A stretch of 64,000 nt of DNA from Larus michahellis (taxonomy: Eukaryota > Chordata > Aves > Charadriiformes > Laridae). Both the position numbers and the translations under genes were made by a program. Location: the NCBI RefSeq assembly GCF_964199755.1, contig NC_133900.1:75128727-75192726 (forward strand), in the 5' to 3' direction. Shown one piece after another: positions 51,001 to 57,600 of the stretch (positions are counted from its first letter, which is position 1; each line of letters starts with the position of its first letter). The notes under the pieces were generated by a model. It ran no database searches and was not told the DNA's origin. It saw only the letters and a list, made by a program, of their open reading frames with translations.

Positions 51001-52928
51001 AGTTCTCACTGCTCCAGGAGTGAGAAATCTCCCTGGGCTTGAGATGTTCTGCTTGTGTGACCTGTCTGCTCTCTTCTGCTGCTGTCAGGGTCCTCAGGAA
51101 GAGTCTTTCCTTTATGGCAAGTGTTGGCAAAGAAAGCATGAAACACTTGGCTTCTGTCAGCTTAATAGTATCTGAATTGTTATTTGTTTTAATTCCTGCC
51201 TCTGAAAACCTGGTCACATTGTGTCTTTCTGTAGGACTTGGTAGGGATCTTCCAAACTATGGTTACAAAGACTTCGTGTGATACATAAATAGTTACAGTA
51301 AATTCATTTGTATATAACTTTCATTGTCAATTGATACTGGACACTATATCTGGGTAGTATTTTCTTGGTAGAGAATTGATTAAATGAGCATGCCTTTTTA
51401 AGCTATGCTAATACAGCATTTGAGTGGTGTTGGCTAACTATAGACACTGCTCTAATTTTCTTTTTTTTTTTTTTAATTTCACTAAACTCTTAGAACTGCC
51501 CTTTTCATTAAGTCAAAATAGGAAAATACATTCGTAAGTAAAGCTTTTAAATTCTTGTATAGCCTGTAATATTTAGGGGGTTTTACCAGCATTGTGGCAG
51601 GGCAGCACTTGTGGTAATAAACTTTAATGTGGCACTGTTGTATTCTCCTTTCCTTCCATTTTTATTGTACAATCCTCTTTCAAAATTACATTAACCACAG
51701 AAGTCTAGTGTTTAAAGTGAAGAGCTTAATGTCCTTATAGCATATGTTGTGGATCTCATTTAGAAACCCAGAAGCAACACTGAGTTTTTCTGTCATTTAT
51801 ATCTTGAGAGTGTGTAGGAATGTCTTTTTTTTTTTTTTAATATATATACTGCTTTCCTGAAAATATCATCTTTTTTTAATCAGTGACGAAGAACGATACA
51901 GATACAGAGACTATGCAGAAAGAGGCTATGACCGCCATAGAACAAGTAGAGAGAAAGAAGACAGACACAGAGACAGGAGACACAGAGAGAAAGAAGAGAC
52001 TAGACACAAGTCATCTCGAAGGTTTGATTTTTTTTTTTTTAATAGGATATGAAAGACTTGAACAGTTTAAAAAAATAAAGTAAATTTTTGAAAGAACCCC
52101 AGACAAACTGGAGTTTTGTGGAAAGACTGTATAAACACTTAGATGTACTACTTGGAACAAGTCTGCCACATAAAATGTGGTCAGACAAAAAGTGATGTTG
52201 GCCCCAGGTAACTTCATATTGAATAATGGATGTGACAGTCTTAGGTAGTGAACAGGAATTATGAATTTGGGGAAAGAAGGGTAGAAATGGTAGGTCAGAA
52301 AGAAATGGAGTAAAGCTGACATTCAGCAGCATTGACGTAAGAGCTCAACAGTGATTCTTAGTAAGTAAAATAATCCTCATGGTCACTTGATAGAAATTGT
52401 TCAACTTGATTCTTTTGAAGTTAGAAATAAAGGTTAAGTCCAGGGAACGGGGTCAATAAACCATTAAGGGATGCCCATAGGGACATGACATTATTAAAAG
52501 TCTTGCTATTGGAACATGAGTTACAAATGTAAAAAAAAAAAAAAATCATTCCAGTTTCCCAACAAAAAGTACAGGATGGGTGGATGTATGTACCATGCCA
52601 TGAAAAATTAAATTCTGTGCTGACATCCAAATACTACCTGGGTCGGAACAGGAGCAGGTGCCAGTTTTCAAATACGAATGCAAAGGGCTGGTTTTTTGGT
52701 CCTCTGTTAATTAAGTGGGGCCTGAAGTGTCGTGCAATTGTTTGAGGTATTTTTTTTTTTTTTTCTCTCTCTCTATTTAGTAACAGCAGACGTCGTCACG
52801 ACAGTGAAGAAGGGGACAGCCACAGAAGGCACAAACACAAAAAATCCAAAAGAAGCAAAGAAGGAAAAGAAGCCAGCGGTGAACCTGCTCCTGAACAGGA
52901 AAACACTGAAGCTGCCCCCGCGGAATAG
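8937..52928 (+). CDS. FIP1L1: FIP1L1, pre-mRNA 3'-end-processing factor FIP1 (17 constitutive coding exons)
   Basis: FIP1L1 is the nuclear Fip1 subunit of CPSF. From knowledge of the family it binds poly(A) polymerase, CPSF30 and U-rich RNA near the AAUAAA signal. Joining 17 exons gives 1659 nt, or 552 residues plus stop, with every junction in phase. In order I see: an acidic N-terminus (DEEEEW near 19-24; [12 protein letters not shown] near 69-80); the conserved Fip1 motif with [25 protein letters not shown] near 148-173; a proline-rich region near 295-365; an RD/RE dipeptide block near 410-450; and a basic, Arg/Lys/His-rich C-terminus. The human protein is about 594 residues; two cassette exons used there are missing or disabled here, which explains most of the difference. 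The start matches the conserved MS-GEVERL N-terminus. In humans FIP1L1 is the 5' partner of the FIP1L1-PDGFRA fusion. Confidence 0.96.
9700..9739 (+). CDS. FIP1L1: FIP1L1 coding exon 2
   Basis: A 40-nt exon encoding [13 protein letters not shown]. The acceptor TTTTGTGGTAG follows a T-rich tract and the donor is TAG|GTGAGT. The join to exon 1 makes ...[12 protein letters not shown], the form that lacks the PWDVHVHSDLAKDL segment present in some mammalian isoforms. Confidence 0.95.
9740..12118 (+). other. FIP1L1: FIP1L1 intron 2
   Basis: AT-rich intronic DNA between exons 2 and 3. It contains a full palindromic CRE (TGACGTCA, near 10600-10607). No repeat family or extra exon was recognised. 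Confidence 0.6.
10600..10607. promoter_or_regulatory. Palindromic CRE TGACGTCA in FIP1L1 intron 2
   Basis: A perfect consensus 8-bp CRE inside AT-rich intron sequence, about 1.7 kb from the promoter. It may be an intronic enhancer site or chance. Confidence 0.3.
12119..12176 (+). CDS. FIP1L1: FIP1L1 coding exon 3
   Basis: It encodes [20 protein letters not shown]. The acceptor is TTGTTCAAG and the donor ACG|GTAGTT, ending in phase 0. It corresponds to the mammalian SANPPSGIEDETAENG segment. Confidence 0.93.
12177..15629 (+). other. FIP1L1: FIP1L1 intron 3
   Basis: The intron holds a roughly 1.1-kb old CR1 LINE remnant (about 13780-14890). The rest is AT-rich unique sequence. Confidence 0.65.
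13780..14890 (+). mobile_element. Ancient CR1/L3-type LINE remnant, 3' half
   Basis: The order of recognisable segments is that of widespread amniote CR1 elements. First come the reverse-transcriptase-end segments (CACCAAAGGATTTTAAG; GACAGAAAACAGAGGATAGG; TTTTCACAGTGAAGGAAGGT; AACGTGTTTATGAGTTACTT). Then come 3' parts (AACTGGGACTGTTAAATGAA; a GTTTATATAAGTTGAAGGGA-like end). It is heavily mutated with no intact frame. It is sense-oriented within FIP1L1 intron 3. Confidence 0.75.
15630..15733 (+). CDS. FIP1L1: FIP1L1 coding exon 4 (acidic tract)
   Basis: It encodes [19 protein letters not shown], then [15 protein letters not shown]. The acceptor is TCTTTCGTAG and the donor TAG|GTAAGT. The Asp/Ser run is the highly acidic block of the family, followed by the conserved [11 protein letters not shown] motif. 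Confidence 0.96.
15734..17924 (+). other. FIP1L1: FIP1L1 intron 4
   Basis: AT-rich intron with A- and T-tracts. No repeat family, exon or RNA gene was recognised. Confidence 0.6.
17925..17986 (+). CDS. FIP1L1: FIP1L1 coding exon 5
   Basis: It encodes [22 protein letters not shown]. The acceptor is TTTCTTTAAG and the donor CTG|GTAAGA. Confidence 0.95.
18188..18298 (+). CDS. FIP1L1: FIP1L1 coding exon 6
   Basis: It encodes [20 protein letters not shown], then [17 protein letters not shown], the first half of the Fip1 core motif. The acceptor is TCTTCACAG and the donor CAG|GTAATG. The intron before it is only 201 bp. Confidence 0.97.
18299..19448 (+). other. FIP1L1: FIP1L1 intron 6
   Basis: AT-rich intron of 1.15 kb with a T-tract near 18530-18540. 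Nothing else was recognised. Confidence 0.6.
19449..19579 (+). CDS. FIP1L1: FIP1L1 coding exon 7 (Fip1 core motif)
   Basis: It encodes [20 protein letters not shown], then [23 protein letters not shown], the most conserved part of the protein. The acceptor is CTATTTAAAG and the donor ACG|GTAATT, in phase 0. In the family this segment contacts CPSF30. Confidence 0.98.
19859..19927 (+). CDS. FIP1L1: FIP1L1 coding exon 8
   Basis: It encodes [23 protein letters not shown], 23 codons, phase 0 at both ends. The acceptor is TTTAACTTAG and the donor AAG|GTGAAT. Confidence 0.93.
19928..22240 (+). other. FIP1L1: FIP1L1 intron 8
   Basis: AT-rich intron of 2.3 kb with a T-tract at 21239-21254. Nothing else was recognised. 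Confidence 0.6.
22241..22350 (+). CDS. FIP1L1: FIP1L1 coding exon 9
   Basis: It encodes [20 protein letters not shown], then [16 protein letters not shown], ending two bases into a codon at CAG|GTCAGT. It can join in frame either to the decayed cassette at 24799 or directly to the exon at 31161. Confidence 0.95.
24799..24909 (+). pseudogene. FIP1L1: Disabled FIP1L1 cassette exon with in-frame stop
   Basis: This 111-nt stretch in intron 9 has an acceptor TTTATCTCAG and a donor AAG|GTAAGG. Entered in the phase left by exon 9 it reads [19 protein letters not shown], then a TAA at 24854-24856, then [18 protein letters not shown], and it exits in the phase needed by the exon at 31161. This matches, segment by segment and at the same length, the mammalian alternatively spliced exon ([15 protein letters not shown]...KWQDRYGRAESPDL). 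A single change (TAA for a serine TCA-type codon) would explain the stop. It is not counted in the 552-residue product. Inclusion would truncate the protein and should trigger nonsense-mediated decay. Confidence 0.85.
25804..25827. repeat. 24-bp perfect palindrome
   Basis: Twelve bases (TTTCCCTGCTTT) are followed at once by their exact reverse complement (AAAGCAGGGAAA). There is no loop, so it could form a cruciform or a hairpin in the transcript. No function is known. Confidence 0.85.
29640..30000 (+). mobile_element. Old CR1-type LINE fragment
   Basis: Segments such as GATCTTGGAATTGTTGTTGC, then CATGAGGAGAGATGTGGACT and TTCAGCTTGGGAAAGAGACG, match the order of CR1/L3 3' reverse-transcriptase sequence. 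The copy is strongly diverged. The 73-codon frame at 29878-30099 overlaps it and is not a gene. Confidence 0.55.
31161..31254 (+). CDS. FIP1L1: FIP1L1 coding exon 10
   Basis: It encodes [20 protein letters not shown], then [12 protein letters not shown] very strong pyrimidine tract (31073-31113) precedes the acceptor GTTGCAG; the donor is CAG|GTTTTA. Phase fits exon 9 directly (AG|G). Confidence 0.97.
31255..32325 (+). other. FIP1L1: FIP1L1 intron 10
   Basis: A 1.07-kb intron that contains the long inverted repeat at 32071-32218, ending 107 bp before exon 11. Nothing else was recognised. Confidence 0.6.
32071..32218. repeat. 148-bp imperfect inverted repeat (MITE- or hairpin-like)
   Basis: The outer arms GAGCCATATTCAGATGG (32071-32087) and its exact reverse complement (32202-32218) bracket the unit. 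The inner halves remain partly complementary (ACGTTTGGTGTTCCCTA against the complement of the TATGGGACACTGAACGT side), so the whole unit can fold into one long hairpin. Terminal inverted repeats of this kind fit a small non-autonomous DNA transposon or an RNA hairpin. No clear target-site duplication was seen. Confidence 0.75.
32326..32479 (+). CDS. FIP1L1: FIP1L1 coding exon 11 (proline-rich)
   Basis: It encodes [15 protein letters not shown], then a proline-rich run ([36 protein letters not shown]). The acceptor is ATTTTACAG and the donor CAG|GTAAAT, one base into a Gly codon. Confidence 0.97.
32480..37885 (+). other. FIP1L1: FIP1L1 intron 11
   Basis: A 5.4-kb AT-rich intron with a TA/TG microsatellite near 36096-36128 and a TTTA repeat at 37341-37362. 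No exon or known repeat family was recognised. Confidence 0.6.
37341..37362. repeat. (TTTA)n simple repeat
   Basis: Five tandem TTTA-type units in FIP1L1 intron 11. Confidence 0.85.
37886..37912 (+). CDS. FIP1L1: FIP1L1 coding exon 12 (27-nt microexon)
   Basis: A nine-codon microexon encoding GIPITVPPP, with acceptor TGTCTTTTTAG and donor CAG|GTAAAC. It starts and ends in phase 1, so skipping keeps the frame. The human protein has [10 protein letters not shown] at the same place, which supports it as a real exon. It lies 5.4 kb after exon 11 and 566 bp before exon 13. Confidence 0.92.
38479..38533 (+). CDS. FIP1L1: FIP1L1 coding exon 13
   Basis: It encodes [18 protein letters not shown], continuing the proline-rich region. 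The acceptor is TATTATTCCAG and the donor AAG|GTGACT. Confidence 0.95.
38534..40297 (+). other. FIP1L1: FIP1L1 intron 13
   Basis: A 1.76-kb AT-rich intron with a TA/TG-rich microsatellite at about 39017-39068. Nothing else was recognised. Confidence 0.6.
40298..40353 (+). CDS. FIP1L1: FIP1L1 coding exon 14
   Basis: It encodes [19 protein letters not shown], matching the mammalian [15 protein letters not shown] segment. The acceptor is CTTTTCAACAG and the donor GTG|GTGAGT. Confidence 0.95.
40354..45715 (+). other. FIP1L1: FIP1L1 intron 14
   Basis: A 5.4-kb intron with a well preserved CR1 copy in antisense orientation (41055-41780). The rest is AT-rich with no recognised element. Confidence 0.65.
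41055..41780 (-). mobile_element. CR1 LINE, well preserved 3' portion, antisense to FIP1L1
   Basis: It begins with the reverse-complemented CR1 tail (ATAGAATCACAGAATGGTTT, GGGTTGGAAGGGACC). It continues through typical CR1 3' sequence (CTGCTCAAAGCTCCATCCAG; CCTTGAACACCTCCAGGGAT; TGAAAGGCTGCAAAAAGGTC; GCAGGGCCTTGCATGTTGCC). It is clearly younger than the CR1 remnants in introns 3 and 9. Weaker similarity may extend to about 41880. The open frames here are shadows of the element. Confidence 0.93.
45716..45935 (+). CDS. FIP1L1: FIP1L1 coding exon 15 (RD/RE repeat)
   Basis: It encodes [32 protein letters not shown], then a long block of alternating Arg with Asp or Glu, ending [10 protein letters not shown]. 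The acceptor is TTTTCTTTAG and the donor CAG|GTTAGT. Arg/acidic dipeptide regions of this kind are known in FIP1L1 and in CFIm68-type proteins; contacts with other RD/RE/RS proteins are an inference. Confidence 0.96.
47870..48561 (+). mobile_element. CR1 LINE fragment, 5'-truncated
   Basis: It contains CR1 reverse-transcriptase-end and 3' sequence in the usual order: GGTGTCCTGATGGACAGCAA; GCTGCATTAGAGTGTATCCC; AGTACTGTGCCCAGTCTTGG; ACCAGAGAGTCCAGTGGAGG; and a degenerate end with GTGACCTCCATGAAGTCCTG. The copy is diverged and has no intact frame. Confidence 0.85.
48993..49070. repeat. TA/GA microsatellite with flanking 14-bp direct repeat
   Basis: AAGGAGTATCAATA occurs at 48993-49006 and again at 49057-49070. 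Between the copies are (TA)n, (GA)n and (TA)n runs. This looks like a local duplication followed by microsatellite growth. Confidence 0.8.
50340..50525 (+). mobile_element. CR1 LINE 3' fragment
   Basis: It reads GGAGTCTCCATCCTTGGAGA, then ATCCAAAAGCTCTCTAGACA, GGTCCTGGGCAACTG, CCTGCTTGAGCGGGGGTTTG, and ends TTCCAACCCCAGCC...GGGATTCTGTGATCTGT, the standard CR1 3' end. Confidence 0.92.
51884..52021 (+). CDS. FIP1L1: FIP1L1 coding exon 16
   Basis: It encodes [20 protein letters not shown], then [19 protein letters not shown] and TRHKSSR, rich in Arg, His and acidic residues. The acceptor is TTTTTTTAATCAG and the donor AAG|GTTTGA (weaker than consensus). Confidence 0.96.
52022..52780 (+). other. 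FIP1L1: FIP1L1 intron 16
   Basis: A 759-bp intron with an A-tract near 52531-52545 and a strong T/CT tract before exon 17. Nothing else was recognised. Confidence 0.65.
52781..52928 (+). CDS. FIP1L1: FIP1L1 last coding exon 17
   Basis: It encodes [40 protein letters not shown] and ENTEAAPAE, then TAG at 52926-52928. It follows a T/CT-rich tract ending CTATTTAG. The basic tail is the U-rich RNA-binding part of the family. Confidence 0.97.
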
Positions 52929-53105
52929 GCCTGTGTGATTTTTGCCTACTTGCATATATATTAGTGCCAGAAATAGATGACTATAAATCTTGTTATTTTT
53001 CTGGGTATTAAAATAATTTGCTCTTAATCTTGTTCTGTTAGTTTGAAATCAAAAGTTACTTTGTTTTTTTTGAAAATAAAAGAATGAATTTTTCATGTTA
53101 AGATT
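52929..53105 (+). other. FIP1L1: FIP1L1 3' UTR
   Basis: A short AT-rich 3' UTR of about 150-180 nt, ending a little after the AATAAA at 53075-53080. The exact cleavage point is not visible. Confidence 0.7.
53075..53080 (+). terminator. FIP1L1: Poly(A) signal of FIP1L1 (AATAAA)
   Basis: A canonical AATAAA 147 nt after the stop codon, followed by a T/GT-rich stretch (TTTTTCATG, then GACTTTGTCTTTT) suitable for CstF. A weaker TATTAAAATAA lies upstream near 53006. Confidence 0.75.
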
Positions 53106-53249
53106 TCTGGACTGACTTTGTCTTTTAAGAAGCAGCGAGAAGACGTCTTACAGCTAGAGGCTTATGCGCTTACAATATACCTAGGGCTTAAATTCTTTGT
53201 ATTAAATTGTCTCCTTTTTTCATAAGCCAGTGGGAAGGTCATTGCTTTA

Positions 53250-54557
53250 CTGACTTTAGAAACAATGTGCATTCACTTTATTATATACCACCATCTGGAA
53301 CAGCGTGGGTTTAGTATAGCTTTTGGAGTTCATATTTGAAAAGGTCATCCTTTACTACAGGGACAGGCAGGAATTGCAGACTCTTCAAGAACCTTGTACT
53401 AAGGTGAAACGAAAAAAAAATTAGAAAATCTGGGAAAGGTGCTGATTGTTCTTAGTCTGGTGGAACACTGAGTGCTGTGATCATACACTTGGTAATTGTG
53501 TCTGGTTTGTGTGGGTGCATATGGGTGAGCTGAGCTGGATAATCACCCCTGCTGCTTTTCAGTGGCTTAAGAGAAAGTTCATTTTAGCCTTCGTTCTAGG
53601 GGAACAGCTGTCCTTAACATGCTAAAGATTAACAAGCATATCCTCCTCCCATTGCCAACTTGTGAGGAAAAAAAAAAAAAAAAAGACTTTGAAACATGGG
53701 TAATTTGCAGAGAAAGGCAAACAACTATTTTAAGAAAAATACAAGACCATCACCAGTTTCAGATTTACTCCATCCATCCAGAACAGTATCGAGTGCAGTT
53801 GGCACGGCAGTCCTGCAAACGTAGTGCCCTGTCAGGGTGCTATTTAGAAGACTTAACTGATGGTATTAGCAGGGTGCAGTGTACTTCCTTATAAACAATA
53901 ATTCTATATAAAAATCCTACATTTAATAGCATTAATCAAAACATAGCAGGGAAACGAGGTCATTTGGTTTTGGATGAAAATAATGTCTGTACAAGTACAC
54001 AGTTACAGTTATTTTTAATTATTTTAGAAATTTAATTCACAGTTTTACAGACTAACAAACAGTACTTGAAAGTCTTGAAAATACCAGCTTCATGCTGACC
54101 ATGAAAAATACACATAATCAAAGTGCTATTATTGTGTTGGATAAAAACCTTCACCTGATTTTTGCAACTAGAAAAATTGCAAGAAATTTTTCCAGAAGTT
54201 ATTCAAGGATTTCTTTCTGTAAATTAAAATAAAGTAGGTGAGTAGGAGCTGCTGCTCCTTCAATTTCATTATTATTATTAAATGCATTAAATATATATAT
54301 ATTTATAAAAAAAAAACAACAAAAAAATCTTAAGAACACGGGGAAGGAAAGACTTAAGTCCGTAGCTTAAATCACTCTGATTTTTCTGACGAGTGTCCTT
54401 GCTTTGCCTAAACTTGACCTTTCTTGACATGCAGGTTGAAATTTCACAAACCTTTTCTTTATAAACACATACTTCACCCCCCAAAAAAGCAAAGAAAGAC
54501 TGACGTTCCTTTTTTTTTTTTTTCCTGCTTTAAATTACGTGTTATACTCTCCATATT
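53250..54557 (-). other. LNX1: LNX1 3' UTR (probable)
   Basis: The sequence after the LNX1 stop is AT-rich and non-coding, with T- and A-tracts (53670-53684 and about 54307-54328) and a TATATA run near 54290-54303. Its end is inferred from the AATAAA at 53277-53282. Confidence 0.5.
53277..53282 (-). terminator. LNX1: Candidate poly(A) signal of LNX1 (AATAAA on the minus strand)
   Basis: TTTATT on the plus strand reads AATAAA on the minus strand, about 1.28 kb after the LNX1 stop codon. It is the last canonical signal before the FIP1L1 3' end. Earlier cleavage sites cannot be excluded. Confidence 0.45.
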
Positions 54558-54693
54558 TTATAAAAAAGTGCCAGGCCAGGACACGATTGTGAGAGTAATT
54601 TTTCCTTTCAGTTCTTTGAGCATCCTTGCCAAGCAGGTGTGCATCATTCCCGATGTGTTCCTGCCGTTGACGGCAAGGAGGATGTCGCCGCAT
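54558..54693 (-). CDS. LNX1: LNX1 last coding exon (second half of PDZ4)
   Basis: It encodes (R)[38 protein letters not shown] and WPGTFL, then TAA at 54558-54560 (minus). The acceptor is GGTTTTTCAG|ATGCGG. 136 nt fits the phase left by the previous exon (AG|A = Arg). Confidence 0.96.
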
Positions 54694-57600
54694 CTGAAAA
54701 ACCAAAGGCAAAGATGGGAGAACAATTAAACAAGGTGACTTCTTACCTTAAACACTTGCAAATGCCAAAGCGTGTCCTGTGAGGAAGGCGTAGAAATGAG
54801 TTTTACTATTCCTTCTCTGGCTAACCATGGTTCATGAGTAAGGGAATAAAGCAGGTGAAAATACTTTGCTTGGTTTTTTCATTATTTTTTTTTCTTACAA
54901 CTTTATAATTAATTAGACATATTTGAAAGAAAATAAGATGTAGTTCTTTCAGGTGGGAATGATCCGTGCTCTGAACAAACTGTGTTTTAAGACTACTTAA
55001 TTGATTTAAGTTTGCTCCATAATTCTGCATTTACCGTCTTAAGTTGTATTGGTGTTTGCAGGGAAGGTGGGTGGGTGGGTGGTTGGTTGGGGGTTTTTTT
55101 TGGGCTGGGGATGTGGGAAAGCTGCTGTGTGCTGGCACATACTACGCCGGAGATCAAACTGACTTATCTTTGTACTTATTCATGTACTACTAGTGATTGC
55201 TAGACATCTGAAAATATTCTACTATGAAGGCAAATCTATGAAAGTTCAGGACGCTCATGTCCTATTGCCAGGTCTGTCAGAGTTCTGGATCAGTGAGTCC
55301 TTTCCCCCCCCACACACACTGTCTCCATGGAAACTTGTTTAGGAAAAAACCCCAATGAACTAGATGAAAGACTTACTTAAATGCTACTTTTCATTAGATA
55401 GTTATCATTACCTAATTCTGCCATCATTATATGCTGGTGTTCCCGCAACGATGGATTTGATGAAGAATGGTTTGTTCCCAGTATGTTCTTCATAACCTCC
55501 TACGATGCTGAAGCCAAGACTTCCAGATGTGTTTCTTCGTAATACTATTTCTTTGCAGCTGTACAAATACCTGAAACAAACCAGTCTTATTAAATGCCTT
55601 GCAGTTAACTTTAGGTTCTGGTGAATCCTTAATGATGAATCTGCCTCTTCCTACACCCGTAGAGTGTTTTGAAGACCTAAAATAGCACTGAAGTTCCACT
55701 GCAGTAGACACCTACGCTTCCCTCCTGGCTTTTTGTACTGCCGCTTTCCACAACCGCTTATCTTAAAAGTAAAACTACTAGGTTAATCTTGGGGTTAAAA
55801 TATTAAATAAATTGCTTCATAGAGTAAAAATTAATGGAAATGATCCAGTTGCAATTGAAAGTGATGGAGAAAAAACACTTAAGTGAGACTGGATTTAATA
55901 TTTGTAAACCGTTATTCTAGAGGTGGTTTTATCTGCCTTGTACGGTCCAGTGACTTATTACTGTGGTGCATGTCAAAGCTAAATAATTTCAGGGACAATG
56001 AAATGAGCCAGAATTCCCAAAAATCACAGAGATGACCAGTGGAAGAAGGGACCCTGAGCTTTTCTTGTCAGGGAACGTGGTAAGTCGCAGCATGGAATGG
56101 GAGAGAATCCTGTCCGTGTCCTTCAGTGCTTGGGAGTGCTGAGGCTGCTGTCAAGAGGACACCTTGTCCTCACTATAACCATTAACGCGGTATTTTATGG
56201 TAAGAGAGCTGAAATCTGCCTCTTCCTCTGCCCTTTACATTTATTTTGTGATACTGGAAGTTATGCTGAGTCAAAGCTTAGCTGAAACAAGGACTAGGGA
56301 AAGGCCAGAGTAGTAAGGTCGTTAGACTCCTACGCATTGCCTGTTGCTCTGAGCACAGTAATAACCTCAATACCTGCCTTGTGCTTTTTTTTTTAAACAA
56401 GTAGGAAAAAACAAGATGAGTTTCATTAGCTACAGAGCAACCAAGATTTCTGTGCTTGGTACTTGACCCACTCATCATTGCCGGTGTACCCAGGAATGAC
56501 TGAAGAGCCTGAAAATCCTTTGGCTGTTCCAAATCTGAAAGGATAGGCTGGTCTACGGCACGGAACTGCTACAAGATCCCTTCAGAGACTCTAGGTTTCT
56601 AAGAAATGGCTGACACTTCTGTAAAAAGGTAAGTTACTTATCTTAAATGCAGCTTAAAGGCCAATGCGTCTACCTTTTTTAAACTCTTATTTGTCACATG
56701 ATGCTTTTGCTGTGTTTCACAGCAGGATTTTATAGCAATGCTAGATTAGTCCCTCAGGACCTACAAATATTCACCTGCTGCCAGGAGGGTAGGGATATAC
56801 TGTTTGCACAAGAATCCACTAATGTAAGAAACAGGTGACGTTTGCTTCTTTCCTCAGCAGCCAGGCATTACTGCGTTACCATCTGTGGACTTCTTCAATG
56901 TGCAAAATCACTTAAACCCTCTGTGTTTGATGGTACTTATCAAGGTCATGACCAAGCGGTGCCAGGCTTCAGCCGGTAGTGCTATTACCTAGTGTTGATT
57001 TTGGGGGGGGGGGGGGGTGGTGGCAGGAGGCTCTGTTTGCTGCCTTAAGGAGTACGTTGCCGAAAGTGAAAGGTGAGCAGCTAAAGCCTAATGCCTTAGA
57101 AAAGAAAAAGCCGAGCGGGTCAAGACAGGAGAAGAAAAGGCAGTGCAGACACACAAGGCTTACATGCATTCTGTACATACAGCCCGTAAGGTTACAGAAA
57201 TACGTATTTGCCGTCAAAGCGTGTGCTAAGTTTAAGTGGAATAGACGTGGCATACTGGCATTAGGCTTGTTTTCTCTGCCAGAGCAGAGGAAACACATGG
57301 GAAGCAAGGAGTGGGAGAAACTACCCTGTCCTGACTTTGTCCCCCTGCGCTGCCGGTCCCCTCACTGAAGGGACGGGTGTCACCTGCTGTGACAACAAGG
57401 CAGCGGAGACCAGGGAAGTGGGAGGAGAGGCGCTGGAGTGAAGCTCGCTGTGGGAAAAGGGGGGGAAAGGCATTTTCCAAAGTGTTTATTTGTTTGTCAC
57501 CTTTGGTTCCCAATACCCAAATTGGTAATTAAATGTTCTAAATTAAATTCCCCAAGCTAAGGCTGTTGTGCCCACAAGAGTGATTTCCCTGTCTTTACTT

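Larger units (their letters stand above)
45936..51883 (+). other. FIP1L1: FIP1L1 intron 15
   Basis: A 5.9-kb intron with two sense CR1 copies (47870-48561 and 50340-50525), a TA/GA microsatellite at about 49000-49056 flanked by a 14-bp direct repeat, and poly-T tracts near 51461 and 51823 on the way to exon 16. Confidence 0.65.
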
